Shown: one piece after another, positions 9,884 through 17,102 of the stretch | How the letters are laid out: each line of letters opens with the position of its first letter | Position numbering within the stretch: the stretch's first letter is position 1 | DNA from: Bacillus canaveralius | GTDB lineage: Bacteria; Bacillota; Bacilli; Bacillales; Cytobacillaceae | NCBI RefSeq assembly: GCF_002860125.1 | Contig: NZ_PGVA01000028.1 | Coordinates: forward strand, 1 to 64,000 | DNA: 64,000 nucleotides | Reading direction: 5' to 3' | Notes under the pieces: generated by a model | Seen by the model: only the letters and a program-made list of their open reading frames with translations | Told to the model about the DNA's origin: nothing | Databases searched by the model: none | Program-made: the position numbers and the translations under genes

Positions 9884-10497
9884 TCTGTTTTCATTCCTTT
9901 CACAGTATCGGGCAAATGATTTAGGAAGGTGTGTACACCTCTATTGATTTCCTCTTTCAGCTGAACAATCATTTTTTCTCTGTATTTTTCGAAATACTCT
10001 GGAGACCTTTCAGCAGGAATATGTTGATTGATAAAATGTTCAATCCTGGCTGGAAGCTGTTTTTTTATGTCATCCTTTATAAAGGAAGTATACGAATCAT
10101 CTAAACGCAGGTTCAATTGGTTTTTTGCTTCATCAACGATCGATTTTAAGTCTGAATCGATATAGTTGTTCATGTGCTCCTCGATATCGACGACCATTTG
10201 CATCCGCTCTTTAGGTGAAAAAGGAGTACTCATTTGGTCATTGTTAACGGAAAAATCTTCGATCCCCTGCAAATCGGTTGGATTTAAACCAATATTAAGC
10301 GTGCCTTCAAGGGTTTCTACCTTGAGCTGGTCAAACTTATATTCAATCCTTTCAACCCGAATGGATGGCTTTTCCTTCAAGTCTTTCATTTCATTCTCCA
10401 GAATCGCCATTGATTTTGCCAACGCGCGAATTTTCTTGTCTTGAGCCTGAACAAAATTATGCAGATGTTGAAGGTACCGGTAAAACTCCTCGTTCAT
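9880..10497 (-). CDS. gerPC: Spore germination protein GerPC
   Basis: This is the largest GerP protein, 205 residues from the ATG at 10497, the same length as in B. subtilis. The first 60 residues are rich in heptad-like Leu/Ile and charged residues (FYRYLQHLHNFVQAQDKK and on), which suggests a coiled coil. The middle holds VERIEYKFDQLKVETLEGTL, a conserved GerPC segment. A GTG three codons upstream is also in frame, but GAGGTGG sits 5 bases before the ATG, which decides the start. It follows gerPB by 46 bp. Confidence 0.92.
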   Translation of the reverse strand: MNEEFYRYLQHLHNFVQAQDKKIRALAKSMAILENEMKDLKEKPSIRVERIEYKFDQLKVETLEGTLNIGLNPTDLQGIEDFSVNNDQMSTPFSPKERMQMVVDIEEHMNNYIDSDLKSIVDEAKNQLNLRLDDSYTSFIKDDIKKQLPARIEHFINQHIPAERSPEYFEKYREKMIVQLKEEINRGVHTFLNHLPDTVKGMKTE

Positions 10498-10543
10498 GAA
10501 TACCACCTCACATGTTTGTCCAGTTGACCAAATTTTCTTCGCA

Positions 10544-10789
10544 TTACAAATCCTGGCTGACTCTGCCTCTCGCTGTTGTCAAAGGCACTGCCGGACTTTC
10601 AAAATGTGTTCCGGTTTCGAAATCGGGCGCTTCAGCTTCCGGCGCAGGCTCTATAAACCCTCCGGTGTTGCTTAAATAAGAAACAGGTTTAATAATCCCG
10701 GAACTGCCGATCTGCAATACTGCCGAATTCATAATACTGTCAATTCGGATCAAATTGATGTGAATTGACTGTTGAATATAAAAATTCAT
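10544..10789 (-). CDS. gerPB: Spore germination protein GerPB
   Basis: An 81-residue protein beginning MNFYIQQSIHINLIRIDSI, with the GerPB signature AVLQIGSSGIIKPVS and a Pro/Glu-rich C-terminal tail (EPAPEAEAPD). An in-frame GTG lies three codons upstream, but AGGTGA directly before the ATG at 10789 and family N-termini support the ATG. It is the second gene of the operon, 15 bp after gerPA. The function is inferred from the family: a coat permeability factor made late in sporulation. Confidence 0.9.
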   Translation of the reverse strand: MNFYIQQSIHINLIRIDSIMNSAVLQIGSSGIIKPVSYLSNTGGFIEPAPEAEAPDFETGTHFESPAVPLTTARGRVSQDL

Positions 10790-10804
10790 CGCTATCACCT
10801 GCTG

Positions 10805-11026
10805 TTATGCATTTAAATATGGACCTTGATCGATCGCATCCCGGTCAAAAGTGTTGGTTGAGCTCCGCTTGTTGTATACATTTAAACCGTTACCGGTATT
10901 AAAGGAACCTGCCCCGGAGAATGTCTTGGCCGTCGATACAGGCATTATTTTATAAACATCGCCAATGTTAAAGACAGAACTGCTCCCGATTGAAATCACT
11001 TGGACAACTCCTACAATTGCCGGCAT
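10805..11026 (-). CDS. gerPA: Spore germination protein GerPA
   Basis: First gene of the gerP operon, 73 residues. It is a paralogue of GerPF, with the same MPAIVG start, a VFNIGDVYKIMP core and GAGSFNTG. The Shine-Dalgarno AAAGGGTG lies 7 bases before the ATG. A sigma-K-type promoter lies 32-60 bp upstream of the start codon (see the promoter feature), consistent with the known late mother-cell expression of gerP. The whole six-gene order A-B-C-D-E-F is preserved. Confidence 0.92.
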   Translation of the reverse strand: MPAIVGVVQVISIGSSSVFNIGDVYKIMPVSTAKTFSGAGSFNTGNGLNVYNKRSSTNTFDRDAIDQGPYLNA

Positions 11027-11057
11027 GATCTACACCCTTTAAAGTAAATTTCTTTAA

Positions 11058-11085
11058 TATCGTATGTGCAAGGACCGGAAATGTG
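11058..11085 (-). promoter_or_regulatory. Sigma-K promoter of gerP
   Basis: Read on the minus strand, the -10 element is CATACGATA, an exact match to the sigma-K consensus CATA-N3-TA (plus coordinates 11058-11066). The -35 core AC lies exactly 16 bases upstream (complement at 11083-11084, in the context CACA). The -10 is 32 bp before the gerPA start codon. gerP of B. subtilis is known to be sigma-K dependent, so sequence and biology agree. Confidence 0.8.
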
Positions 11086-11267
11086 ATTAAATCGCCCAAC
11101 TTTATAGGCGTTAACTGTCATCAATAAAGAGGAATTGAAGCTGGATGAAAGAATTTGTTCGGAAAAAAATATCAAATAGACATATTACGACAAAAAAACG
11201 GGTAAAAACCTGCCATAATAAATGTATATTTTGAAAGCGTTTAATTTTTTCTAGGGAGGGGATAAGG

Positions 11268-12860
11268 ATGAAGGTGCCATTAGTTCTTTCGCAATTTTTG
11301 GACAGGGCTGTATCATTGTATGGTTCAAAGAGAGCGATTTTTGGCGATAAACATGTTCTTACATACAAGGAGCTAAATGAAAGAGTTCATAAGCTTGCGC
11401 ACGGGTTAACAAACCTGGGAGTGAAAAAAGGTGACAGGATTGCATATCTCTCCGGAAACACAGTTGAAATGCTTGAAGGGTTTTACGGCGTATTCCTGAC
11501 CGGCGCCATAATGGTGCCGCTTAACACCCGATTAAAGCCGGATGATTATTTGTTTATTTTGAACCATAGCGAAACAACCATCTTGTTTGTTGATCGCACG
11601 CTGTACAACTTGATCGTACCTGTCAAAGAAAAACTGACAACAGTCAAGACGATCATCGTCCATGACAACAAAAATGAATATGCTGAAATGGATTATGAAA
11701 ATTGGCTTACAGGTCAACCGGCAAATTCTTTTACGAGAACAGCAGTGGATGAAGATGATATTTGCAGTCTTTTGTATACTAGTGGAACAACCGGCAATCC
11801 GAAAGGAGTCATGCTAACCCATCGCAACAATTATTTGCACGCTTTAAGCGCGATGCACCATTTGCGGGTAAACGATGAGGATGTTCTGCTGCATGTTCTT
11901 CCGATGTTCCATGTTAACGGCTGGGGTTCACCATTTTACTATACTGCGAACGGTGCGACGCAAATCTGCCTGAGGAAAACGTCTCCCGAGGCAATTTTTG
12001 CAGCCATTGAAAAACATGGAGTAACGGTCATGCACATGGCTCCGACGGTATTGAATTCATTGCTCCAGTATAATGAACAACATAAGCCCGCAATCAGGCA
12101 GCAAATTCGGGTCGTTATTGCAGGTTCCGCTCCTCCGCCGGCATTTGTGACGCGAGTAGAAAATGAACTGGGCTGGGAGTTTATTCAAGTCTACGGGATG
12201 ACTGAGTCGTCGCCTTTAAGCACCATTTCGCTGATCCGCTCCCATTTAAAGGATCTGCCGGCAGACGAGCAGAATCAAGTGAAAGCAAAAACGGGCTTTG
12301 CGATGATTGGCTGTGAAGTGAAGGTAGTCGATGAAAATGGTGACGAAGTGGCCCATGACGGCAAACAGATCGGCGAACTCATCACAAGAAGCAATGGAGT
12401 CATGAAAGGGTACTGGAAAAATGAAGAAGCGACCATGGAAGCGATTCGCGACGGTTGGCTTTATACCGGTGATATGGCAATGGTCGATCGCGAAGGGCAT
12501 ATTGAAATTGTCGACCGCAAAAAGGATGTCATTATTAGTGGCGGTGAAAATATTTCTTCAATTGAAGTCGAAGGTGCTCTGTACGACCATCCAGCTGTAT
12601 TGGAGGCTGCTGTTGTCGCCGTTCCGCATGAAAAATGGGGTGAAACGCCGCACGCGTTTGTCGTGCTGAGGGACGCGGAAACTTGCACAGAAGCTGATCT
12701 TGTTGCTTTTTCACGGGAAAAGTTGGCCCATTTTAAAGCGATTACAGGAGTGACATTTGTTGAGGAGCTTCCGAAAACAGCTTCCGGGAAAATCCAGAAG
12801 GTCCATCTTAGAGACGATTACTGGAAAGCGCAAGGAAAAACAGGTCGGTTTGTCAACTAA
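11268..12860 (+). CDS. Long/medium-chain fatty acid--CoA ligase (acyl-adenylate family)
   Basis: A 530-residue member of the ANL superfamily that activates a carboxylic acid with ATP and transfers it to CoA. The phosphate-binding loop LLYTSGTTGNPKGVMLTHR spans about residues 168-186. The aromatic/adenine motif QVYGMTESSP is near residue 310, the TGD motif (YTGDMAMVDREG) is near residue 400, and the hinge IVDRKKDVIISGG follows. The catalytic lysine region is PKTASGKIQK near residue 510. The length and the soluble N-terminus fit the LcfB/YngI-type ligases, with a fatty acid the likeliest substrate; exact chain length cannot be read from sequence. It is monocistronic, with a terminator after it. 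Confidence 0.85.
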   Translation: MKVPLVLSQFLDRAVSLYGSKRAIFGDKHVLTYKELNERVHKLAHGLTNLGVKKGDRIAYLSGNTVEMLEGFYGVFLTGAIMVPLNTRLKPDDYLFILNHSETTILFVDRTLYNLIVPVKEKLTTVKTIIVHDNKNEYAEMDYENWLTGQPANSFTRTAVDEDDICSLLYTSGTTGNPKGVMLTHRNNYLHALSAMHHLRVNDEDVLLHVLPMFHVNGWGSPFYYTANGATQICLRKTSPEAIFAAIEKHGVTVMHMAPTVLNSLLQYNEQHKPAIRQQIRVVIAGSAPPPAFVTRVENELGWEFIQVYGMTESSPLSTISLIRSHLKDLPADEQNQVKAKTGFAMIGCEVKVVDENGDEVAHDGKQIGELITRSNGVMKGYWKNEEATMEAIRDGWLYTGDMAMVDREGHIEIVDRKKDVIISGGENISSIEVEGALYDHPAVLEAAVVAVPHEKWGETPHAFVVLRDAETCTEADLVAFSREKLAHFKAITGVTFVEELPKTASGKIQKVHLRDDYWKAQGKTGRFVN

Positions 12861-12861
12861 G

Positions 12862-12886
12862 ACTGCTCGTTCATGGGCAGTTTTTT
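12862..12886 (+). terminator. Terminator of the acyl-CoA ligase gene
   Basis: Stem ACTGCTC (12862-12868) pairs with GGGCAGT (12875-12881, one G-U pair) and is followed by a T run. It starts one base after the stop codon. Confidence 0.75.
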
Positions 12887-12909
12887 ATATCGTGAATATT
12901 GAAGAATTG

Positions 12910-12966
12910 AAATTTACGAGCGGAACTCGCAATTTACGATGATCGCCAGCCAGAAATTACGATGAA
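12910..12966. repeat. Short TTACGA direct repeats
   Basis: Three copies of AATT-TACGA-like sequence occur at 12914, 12934 and 12957, about 20-23 bp apart, in the spacer before the DUF418 gene. A half-palindromic GAGCGGAACTC lies between the first two. No coding role is visible. The spacing resembles that of the TTCGCTTAA array near 40.6 kb. Confidence 0.45.
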
Positions 12967-13047
12967 CTCCAGAGCACATTATAATCACTTTTCCCGCTTT
13001 TTCAGGTATAATGAATTTCACGACTTTTCTAAAAAAGGGATGATGCC

Positions 13048-14235
13048 ATGCCAACAATAAATAAGAGAATCACCTCGATCGACACGATGAGAGGCGTGGC
13101 GATATTGGGGATCTTTCTTGTCAATATGATGTCCTTTCATTCGCCAATTCTGTATATTGATCCTTTGCAATGGTGGAATGAACCGGTGGACAAAGCAGTG
13201 TACGTTGTTATCGACGTTTTTGCACAAGCCAGCTTTTACCCGCTATTTGCGCTTTTGTTCGGTTATGGACTTGTCATCCTGCGAGAGCGTGTTCTCGCAA
13301 GGCAAGCAAAGTTTACGCCGATCGCCTTGCGCCGGTTGTTTCTTCTATTAATGATGGGCATCATCCACGCCTTCTTCATTTGGCACGGCGATATTTTGAT
13401 TACTTACGCGGTGTTCGGCTTTATCGCACTTTTATTTTTAAAACTACCAGGAAAAGCTTTAATGCTGACAGGAACTTTGCTCTATACAATCGCAAATATT
13501 ATTTTCGGCATACTGGTAATCGGCATGGTGATGTTTACTCCTGAAGCTGAGTTAACGATGTATGATCATGCTGCAGCGGCATTATCCCAGCAAATCTATC
13601 AGGAAGGCAGCTTTAGCGAGATTACGGTCCAACGGGCAACTGATTGGTATATGGTGAATAACTTTGTATCGTTTTTCTTAATGCTGTCTTCGATTCTTCC
13701 CCTGTTTCTGATCGGTGCTGGAGCAGCGAAGCTGAAATGGCTGGAGCATCCTGAAGAGCATAAACAGAAGCTCCGGAAGATTTTGGTCGTGACGCTGATA
13801 AGCGGTTTACTTATTAAAATATCTCCCTACTTACTGGGCAGAAATGTGGCGAGCGAATTTGTACAGGATTTTTTTGGCGGGGCGCTCCTGGCAATCTCAT
13901 ATGCACTGATGGTTGCTTTTGCCGTAAGAAGACCAGCAACTGCAAAATTGCTCATGCCGTTTGCAACTGTCGGCCGGATGTCGCTCAGCAATTATCTGCT
14001 CCAATCAATCGTCTCGACGCTGATTTTTTACAGCTATGGCCTTGGTTTTTACGGCGATATTTCCCTTGCAGGCGGGACGGTTCTTGTCGTGTTTATTTTT
14101 GCCTTTCAAATAATCATAAGCCAACTATGGATGAAACATTTCTTATATGGCCCGTTCGAATGGTTATGGAGATGTTTTACCTATCTAAAACTGCAAAAAT
14201 TGAAACGAACTGAGATCGAGTTGAAAAAATCATGA
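13048..14235 (+). CDS. DUF418 family membrane protein
   Basis: A 395-residue multispanning membrane protein of the YeiB/DUF418 type. The N-terminal signature ITSIDTMRGVAILGIFLVN is at residues 7-25, and FYPLFALLFGYG lies near residue 67. The C-terminal DUF418 domain contains GRMSLSNYLLQSI near residue 312. These proteins resemble acyltransferase-3-like membrane proteins, but the reaction is not known. AAAGGGA lies 7 bases before the ATG, and a TATAAT hexamer lies at 13007-13012. It ends 41 bp before yisK with no terminator between, so the two may be cotranscribed. Confidence 0.8.
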   Translation: MPTINKRITSIDTMRGVAILGIFLVNMMSFHSPILYIDPLQWWNEPVDKAVYVVIDVFAQASFYPLFALLFGYGLVILRERVLARQAKFTPIALRRLFLLLMMGIIHAFFIWHGDILITYAVFGFIALLFLKLPGKALMLTGTLLYTIANIIFGILVIGMVMFTPEAELTMYDHAAAALSQQIYQEGSFSEITVQRATDWYMVNNFVSFFLMLSSILPLFLIGAGAAKLKWLEHPEEHKQKLRKILVVTLISGLLIKISPYLLGRNVASEFVQDFFGGALLAISYALMVAFAVRRPATAKLLMPFATVGRMSLSNYLLQSIVSTLIFYSYGLGFYGDISLAGGTVLVVFIFAFQIIISQLWMKHFLYGPFEWLWRCFTYLKLQKLKRTEIELKKS

Positions 14236-14276
14236 TATTAAAAACAGCTTTAATAATGACTTAGTGGGGTGTTCAA

Positions 14277-15185
14277 ATGAAATTTGCAACAGCACAGGAT
14301 GATTTAGGCGTTTTTGTTGGCATGGTCGATAACAAGGGAGAGCGTATTCTTCCTTTAAACCGAGCGGAAAAAATAAGAACAGACTCGAATGGATTTCCTG
14401 AAAAGCTGATCGAATGTATCTCACTCGGGGAATCGTTCATTGCAAAAGCAGCAGCCCTTGAGGCATGGGCAAGTGAAAACCAGCGGGAAGCCGAACTTTA
14501 CATACCAATCGATCAAGTAAAATTGTTAGCGCCGATCCCGCGCCCCGCGAAAAATATTTTCTGTGTAGGTAAAAACTATGCGGAGCATGCGATTGAAATG
14601 GGCAGCAAAGAAGATATACCGGAGCATATTATGGTTTTTACAAAGGCGCCTACTACAGTGATTGGCCACGAAGACGTCATTTTGAATCACGCACATGTGA
14701 CAAACGAACTCGATTATGAAGGGGAGCTTGCCGTCATTATCGGAAAGAAGGGTAAAGAAATCCGTAAAGAAGAGGCTCTTGACTATGTTTTCGGGTATAC
14801 GGTATTGAATGATGTTACCGCAAGGGACTTACAGACACGGCACAAACAATTTTTTATCGGAAAAAGCCTTGATGGCTCCTGCCCGGTTGGACCGTGGATC
14901 GTTCATGCGTCGGCTCTGCCGAATCCAAATCACTTATTCATCCAGACAAAGGTCAACGGAGAGCTGAGGCAAAATTCCAATACGGAAAATTTTATTTTCC
15001 CTGTTGAAGAAATTATTTCGGTTTTGTCCCAAGGAATGACCCTTGAACCGGGGGATATTATCGCAACCGGAACACCGGCAGGAGTTGGGAAAGGATTTCG
15101 TCCTCCTCGCTTTTTGCAGCCAGGTGATCTGATCGAAATTGAAGTAGAGGGAATTGGAAAACTTGTCAACAAAGTAGAAAGCTAG
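14277..15185 (+). CDS. yisK: Fumarylacetoacetate hydrolase-family protein YisK
   Basis: A 302-residue enzyme with a short N-terminal domain followed by the FAH fold (about residues 88-300). The metal-binding motif is visible as DYEGELAVIIGKKG near residue 147, with ENFIFP and the GDIIATGTPAGVG loop near residue 250. B. subtilis YisK is 301 residues and has been reported to decarboxylate oxaloacetate and to associate with the Mbl cytoskeleton; the same activity is a reasonable inference here. TGGGGTG is 6 bases before the ATG. The gene sits in its usual place before yisL. Confidence 0.88.
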   Translation: MKFATAQDDLGVFVGMVDNKGERILPLNRAEKIRTDSNGFPEKLIECISLGESFIAKAAALEAWASENQREAELYIPIDQVKLLAPIPRPAKNIFCVGKNYAEHAIEMGSKEDIPEHIMVFTKAPTTVIGHEDVILNHAHVTNELDYEGELAVIIGKKGKEIRKEEALDYVFGYTVLNDVTARDLQTRHKQFFIGKSLDGSCPVGPWIVHASALPNPNHLFIQTKVNGELRQNSNTENFIFPVEEIISVLSQGMTLEPGDIIATGTPAGVGKGFRPPRFLQPGDLIEIEVEGIGKLVNKVES

Positions 15186-15274
15186 ATTTGCCACACTGGG
15201 ACCAGCTTATTTTTAGGTTTTTCCCTGTGAATATGTTATGATGATATCGAATTTTACATAAGGGGGATCTGTGC

Positions 15275-15634
15275 ATGACCACGCATTTTCATATTACCGC
15301 ATGGTTTTTAGCGCTTGTTTTGTTTTTCGTGGCGCTCGGATTGCATAAAAGCGGGAATCAAAAAGGCTCTAAAATAGTACATATGATCTTAAGAGTATTG
15401 TATCTTTTGATTATTGCTACCGGAGCTGAGTTTTTATTTAGAATCGAAAACGTTACGTTAGCCTATATCCTAAAAACCGCAGTCGGACTTTGGGTAATTG
15501 CGATGCTTGAAATGATTTTAATTCGCACAAAAAATCAGAAGAAAACATCTATTTTATGGGGACAATTCATTGTTGCCCTTGTGCTAGTCCTTTATCTCGG
15601 ACTCAGCCTGCCAATCGGATTTGATTGGTTCTAA
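15275..15634 (+). CDS. yisL: YisL family membrane protein (DUF1516)
   Basis: A 119-residue protein with four predicted membrane helices (about residues 5-20, 33-55, 62-82 and 95-113) and a lysine/glycine-rich loop after the first. It matches the YisL/DUF1516 family by length, topology and position directly after yisK. The function is unknown. AAGGGGG is 7 bases upstream of the ATG. A terminator follows 18 bp after the stop. Confidence 0.85.
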   Translation: MTTHFHITAWFLALVLFFVALGLHKSGNQKGSKIVHMILRVLYLLIIATGAEFLFRIENVTLAYILKTAVGLWVIAMLEMILIRTKNQKKTSILWGQFIVALVLVLYLGLSLPIGFDWF

Positions 15635-15652
15635 TTAGCATAATATTTCAGG

Positions 15653-15683
15653 AAACTGCCAGTTCATGTCGGGCAGTTTTTTT
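15653..15683 (+). terminator. Terminator after yisL
   Basis: AACTGCC (15654-15660) pairs with GGCAGTT (15672-15678), followed by a long T run. Confidence 0.8.
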
Positions 15684-15695
15684 GTTTGGCCGCGA

Positions 15696-15724
15696 CGAAT
15701 AAAGCTGATTTTTTCTACAAAGTA
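15696..15724 (+). promoter_or_regulatory. Possible forespore (sigma-G/F) promoter
   Basis: CGAATA (15696-15701) resembles the TGAATA -35, and CAAAGTA (15718-15724) resembles the CATACTA -10, with 16 bp between. It lies 37 bp before the first CotF-like gene. Both elements carry mismatches, so this is tentative. Confidence 0.3.
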
Positions 15725-15760
15725 TAAACAAGTAGCTATAACGATTAGGGAGTGAAAATA

Positions 15761-15967
15761 ATGACAAAGTATCTCGGCGTTCATGAAACTTTGGAAGCTC
15801 ACGAAATATTGACCTTCAAAAATGTTTGTTTAACAAAATCCCACACAATGAGTGGATTAGCGCAGGACGAAGAGCTTAAGGCATTGCTTGCCGGTGATGT
15901 AGAAGTCAACAGGGCGCACATTCAGCAGTTGCAGGAGTTATTAACAAAACAGGAGGCGCTTTCATGA
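15761..15967 (+). CDS. Small CotF-related spore coat-like protein
   Basis: A 68-residue soluble protein starting MTKYLGVHETLEAHEILTF. It resembles the helical N-terminal part found in CotF-like coat proteins and in the small YraD/YraE-type partners. An in-frame GTG three codons upstream exists, but TTAGGGAGT sits 8 bases before the ATG at 15761, which decides the start. The stop overlaps the start of the next CotF-like gene (ATGA), so the two form one translational unit and probably one structural complex. The coat assignment is inference from similarity and pairing. Confidence 0.65.
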   Translation: MTKYLGVHETLEAHEILTFKNVCLTKSHTMSGLAQDEELKALLAGDVEVNRAHIQQLQELLTKQEALS

Positions 15968-16266
15968 ATAAAATTTTGCGGAACATGACTGGAATGGGCG
16001 GAATGACCGATCAAGTGATTGCGACGGACTTTTTAAATACAGCAAAATCAGGTGTCAGAAATCTTTCGATGGCCATTACTGAATCTGCCACGCCAGAGCT
16101 AAGAACAGCGTTTAGGCAGCAATTAAATTCAGCAATTGAGACACACGGAAAAATCAGTCAATATATGATTTCAAAAGGGTATTATCATCCGCATCGATTG
16201 GACGAGCAACTACAGGTCGATATAAATATGTCCGAGACGGCGATGAACCTCACTCAACAGCAATAA
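15964..16266 (+). CDS. CotF family spore coat protein
   Basis: A 100-residue protein with the coat F (PF07875-type) pattern: DQVIATDFLNTAKSGVRNL, a helical middle with ATPELRTAFRQQL, and the C-terminal ISQYMISKGYYHPH signature near residue 65. Such proteins are four-helix, ferritin-like coat components. Start ATG 15964 overlaps the previous stop, and AGGAGG lies 7 bases upstream. A terminator follows. It occupies the interval where B. subtilis has wprA, so this pair is a local difference from that genome. Confidence 0.75.
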   Translation: MNKILRNMTGMGGMTDQVIATDFLNTAKSGVRNLSMAITESATPELRTAFRQQLNSAIETHGKISQYMISKGYYHPHRLDEQLQVDINMSETAMNLTQQQ

Positions 16267-16294
16267 TGTAATAGAGAACACTGTATTAATAACA

Positions 16295-16330
16295 AAAAAG
16301 AAGAACTTCACATTCGGAGTTCTTCTTTTT
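16295..16330. terminator. Bidirectional terminator between convergent genes
   Basis: AAAAAGAAGAACT (16295-16307) is the inverse of AGTTCTTCTTTTT (16318-16330). The A and T runs allow use in both directions, by the CotF-like pair and by the minus-strand gene that ends at 16370. Confidence 0.85.
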
Positions 16331-16369
16331 GTCCTGCTAATACCTGAGTTGAAAAGTCTCCAACGATGA

Positions 16370-16933
16370 TTATTTTGAAATTTTTTCAATGACCATGCGC
16401 TTTCCGCTGTTTAATGTGAATTCGAAGCGATCATTGCTGTTTTCGTAATAGTAAAAATGATGCTGGACGGCACAAATGTGGTCTTGATTGTCAAAAACAA
16501 GGAAATTAACACCGCTTTTTCGCTTTTCATCGTTCAAAAAAGATAGGTGGTTGTAACAATAAATACAGTCAAATGCCGAAAAGTGCAGGGAATTAAGCGT
16601 CGTAATGAACTGAAAAAAAGCATCATCGTTAATGCCTTCCAGCAATTGTTCAAGTGAATAAATTAGATGCTTGCGCATTCTAACACGATCCTGACTATTT
16701 AAGTAAATGACCTCATCTGCAAGTCCGATTTTTCCTTCTTCAAACAGAATACCTTTCTTCCAGCGATTATAACGGAAAACCTGGATTTCCTGGTGGAGAT
16801 AATCATCGAGCATTGTTGCTTCTTCCGTTTCACCATCAAAAAAGATCCATTGATCGTTAATGTACTCAATGGTTCCTTCTGTATATGCCCTCGTTTGACA
16901 TTCAAAAAGCCTTGTTCGCTGCTGTCGATTCAT
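16370..16933 (-). CDS. Hypothetical protein (YisN position, DUF2777-like)
   Basis: A 187-residue soluble protein without signal peptide or membrane helix. It is rich in aromatic residues and has several Cys and His residues (FDCIYCYNHLSF near residue 120; HHFYYYEN near residue 157). I do not recognise a catalytic motif. It sits just upstream of and divergent from the asparagine synthase gene, the place yisN occupies in B. subtilis, and the pattern is compatible with the DUF2777 family of bacilli; that link rests mainly on position. GGAGGT lies 7 bases before the ATG. Confidence 0.6.
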   Translation of the reverse strand: MNRQQRTRLFECQTRAYTEGTIEYINDQWIFFDGETEEATMLDDYLHQEIQVFRYNRWKKGILFEEGKIGLADEVIYLNSQDRVRMRKHLIYSLEQLLEGINDDAFFQFITTLNSLHFSAFDCIYCYNHLSFLNDEKRKSGVNFLVFDNQDHICAVQHHFYYYENSNDRFEFTLNSGKRMVIEKISK

Positions 16934-17040
16934 GGTATAACCTCCGTCATTAGTTGCCTCACCATCCTTTGTAGACAGTTTAACCCGTTTTTATAACTCT
17001 CTTTCTTTAATTTAGGCTGTTAACCATTTTTGCCGGATTG

Positions 17041-17048
17041 CATACACT
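17041..17048 (+). promoter_or_regulatory. Possible sigma-E -10 element before asnO
   Basis: CATACACT matches the sigma-E -10 consensus CATACANT exactly and lies 54 bp upstream of the asparagine synthase start. No good sigma-E -35 (ATA-type) is visible at the right distance. B. subtilis asnO is known as a sporulation-expressed asparagine synthase, which makes the match plausible. Confidence 0.35.
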
Positions 17049-17102
17049 GAAAGCACGCTAACCTGCGCCTACTATATTTTCCGCTCAGAAAGGATGATCA
17101 CA

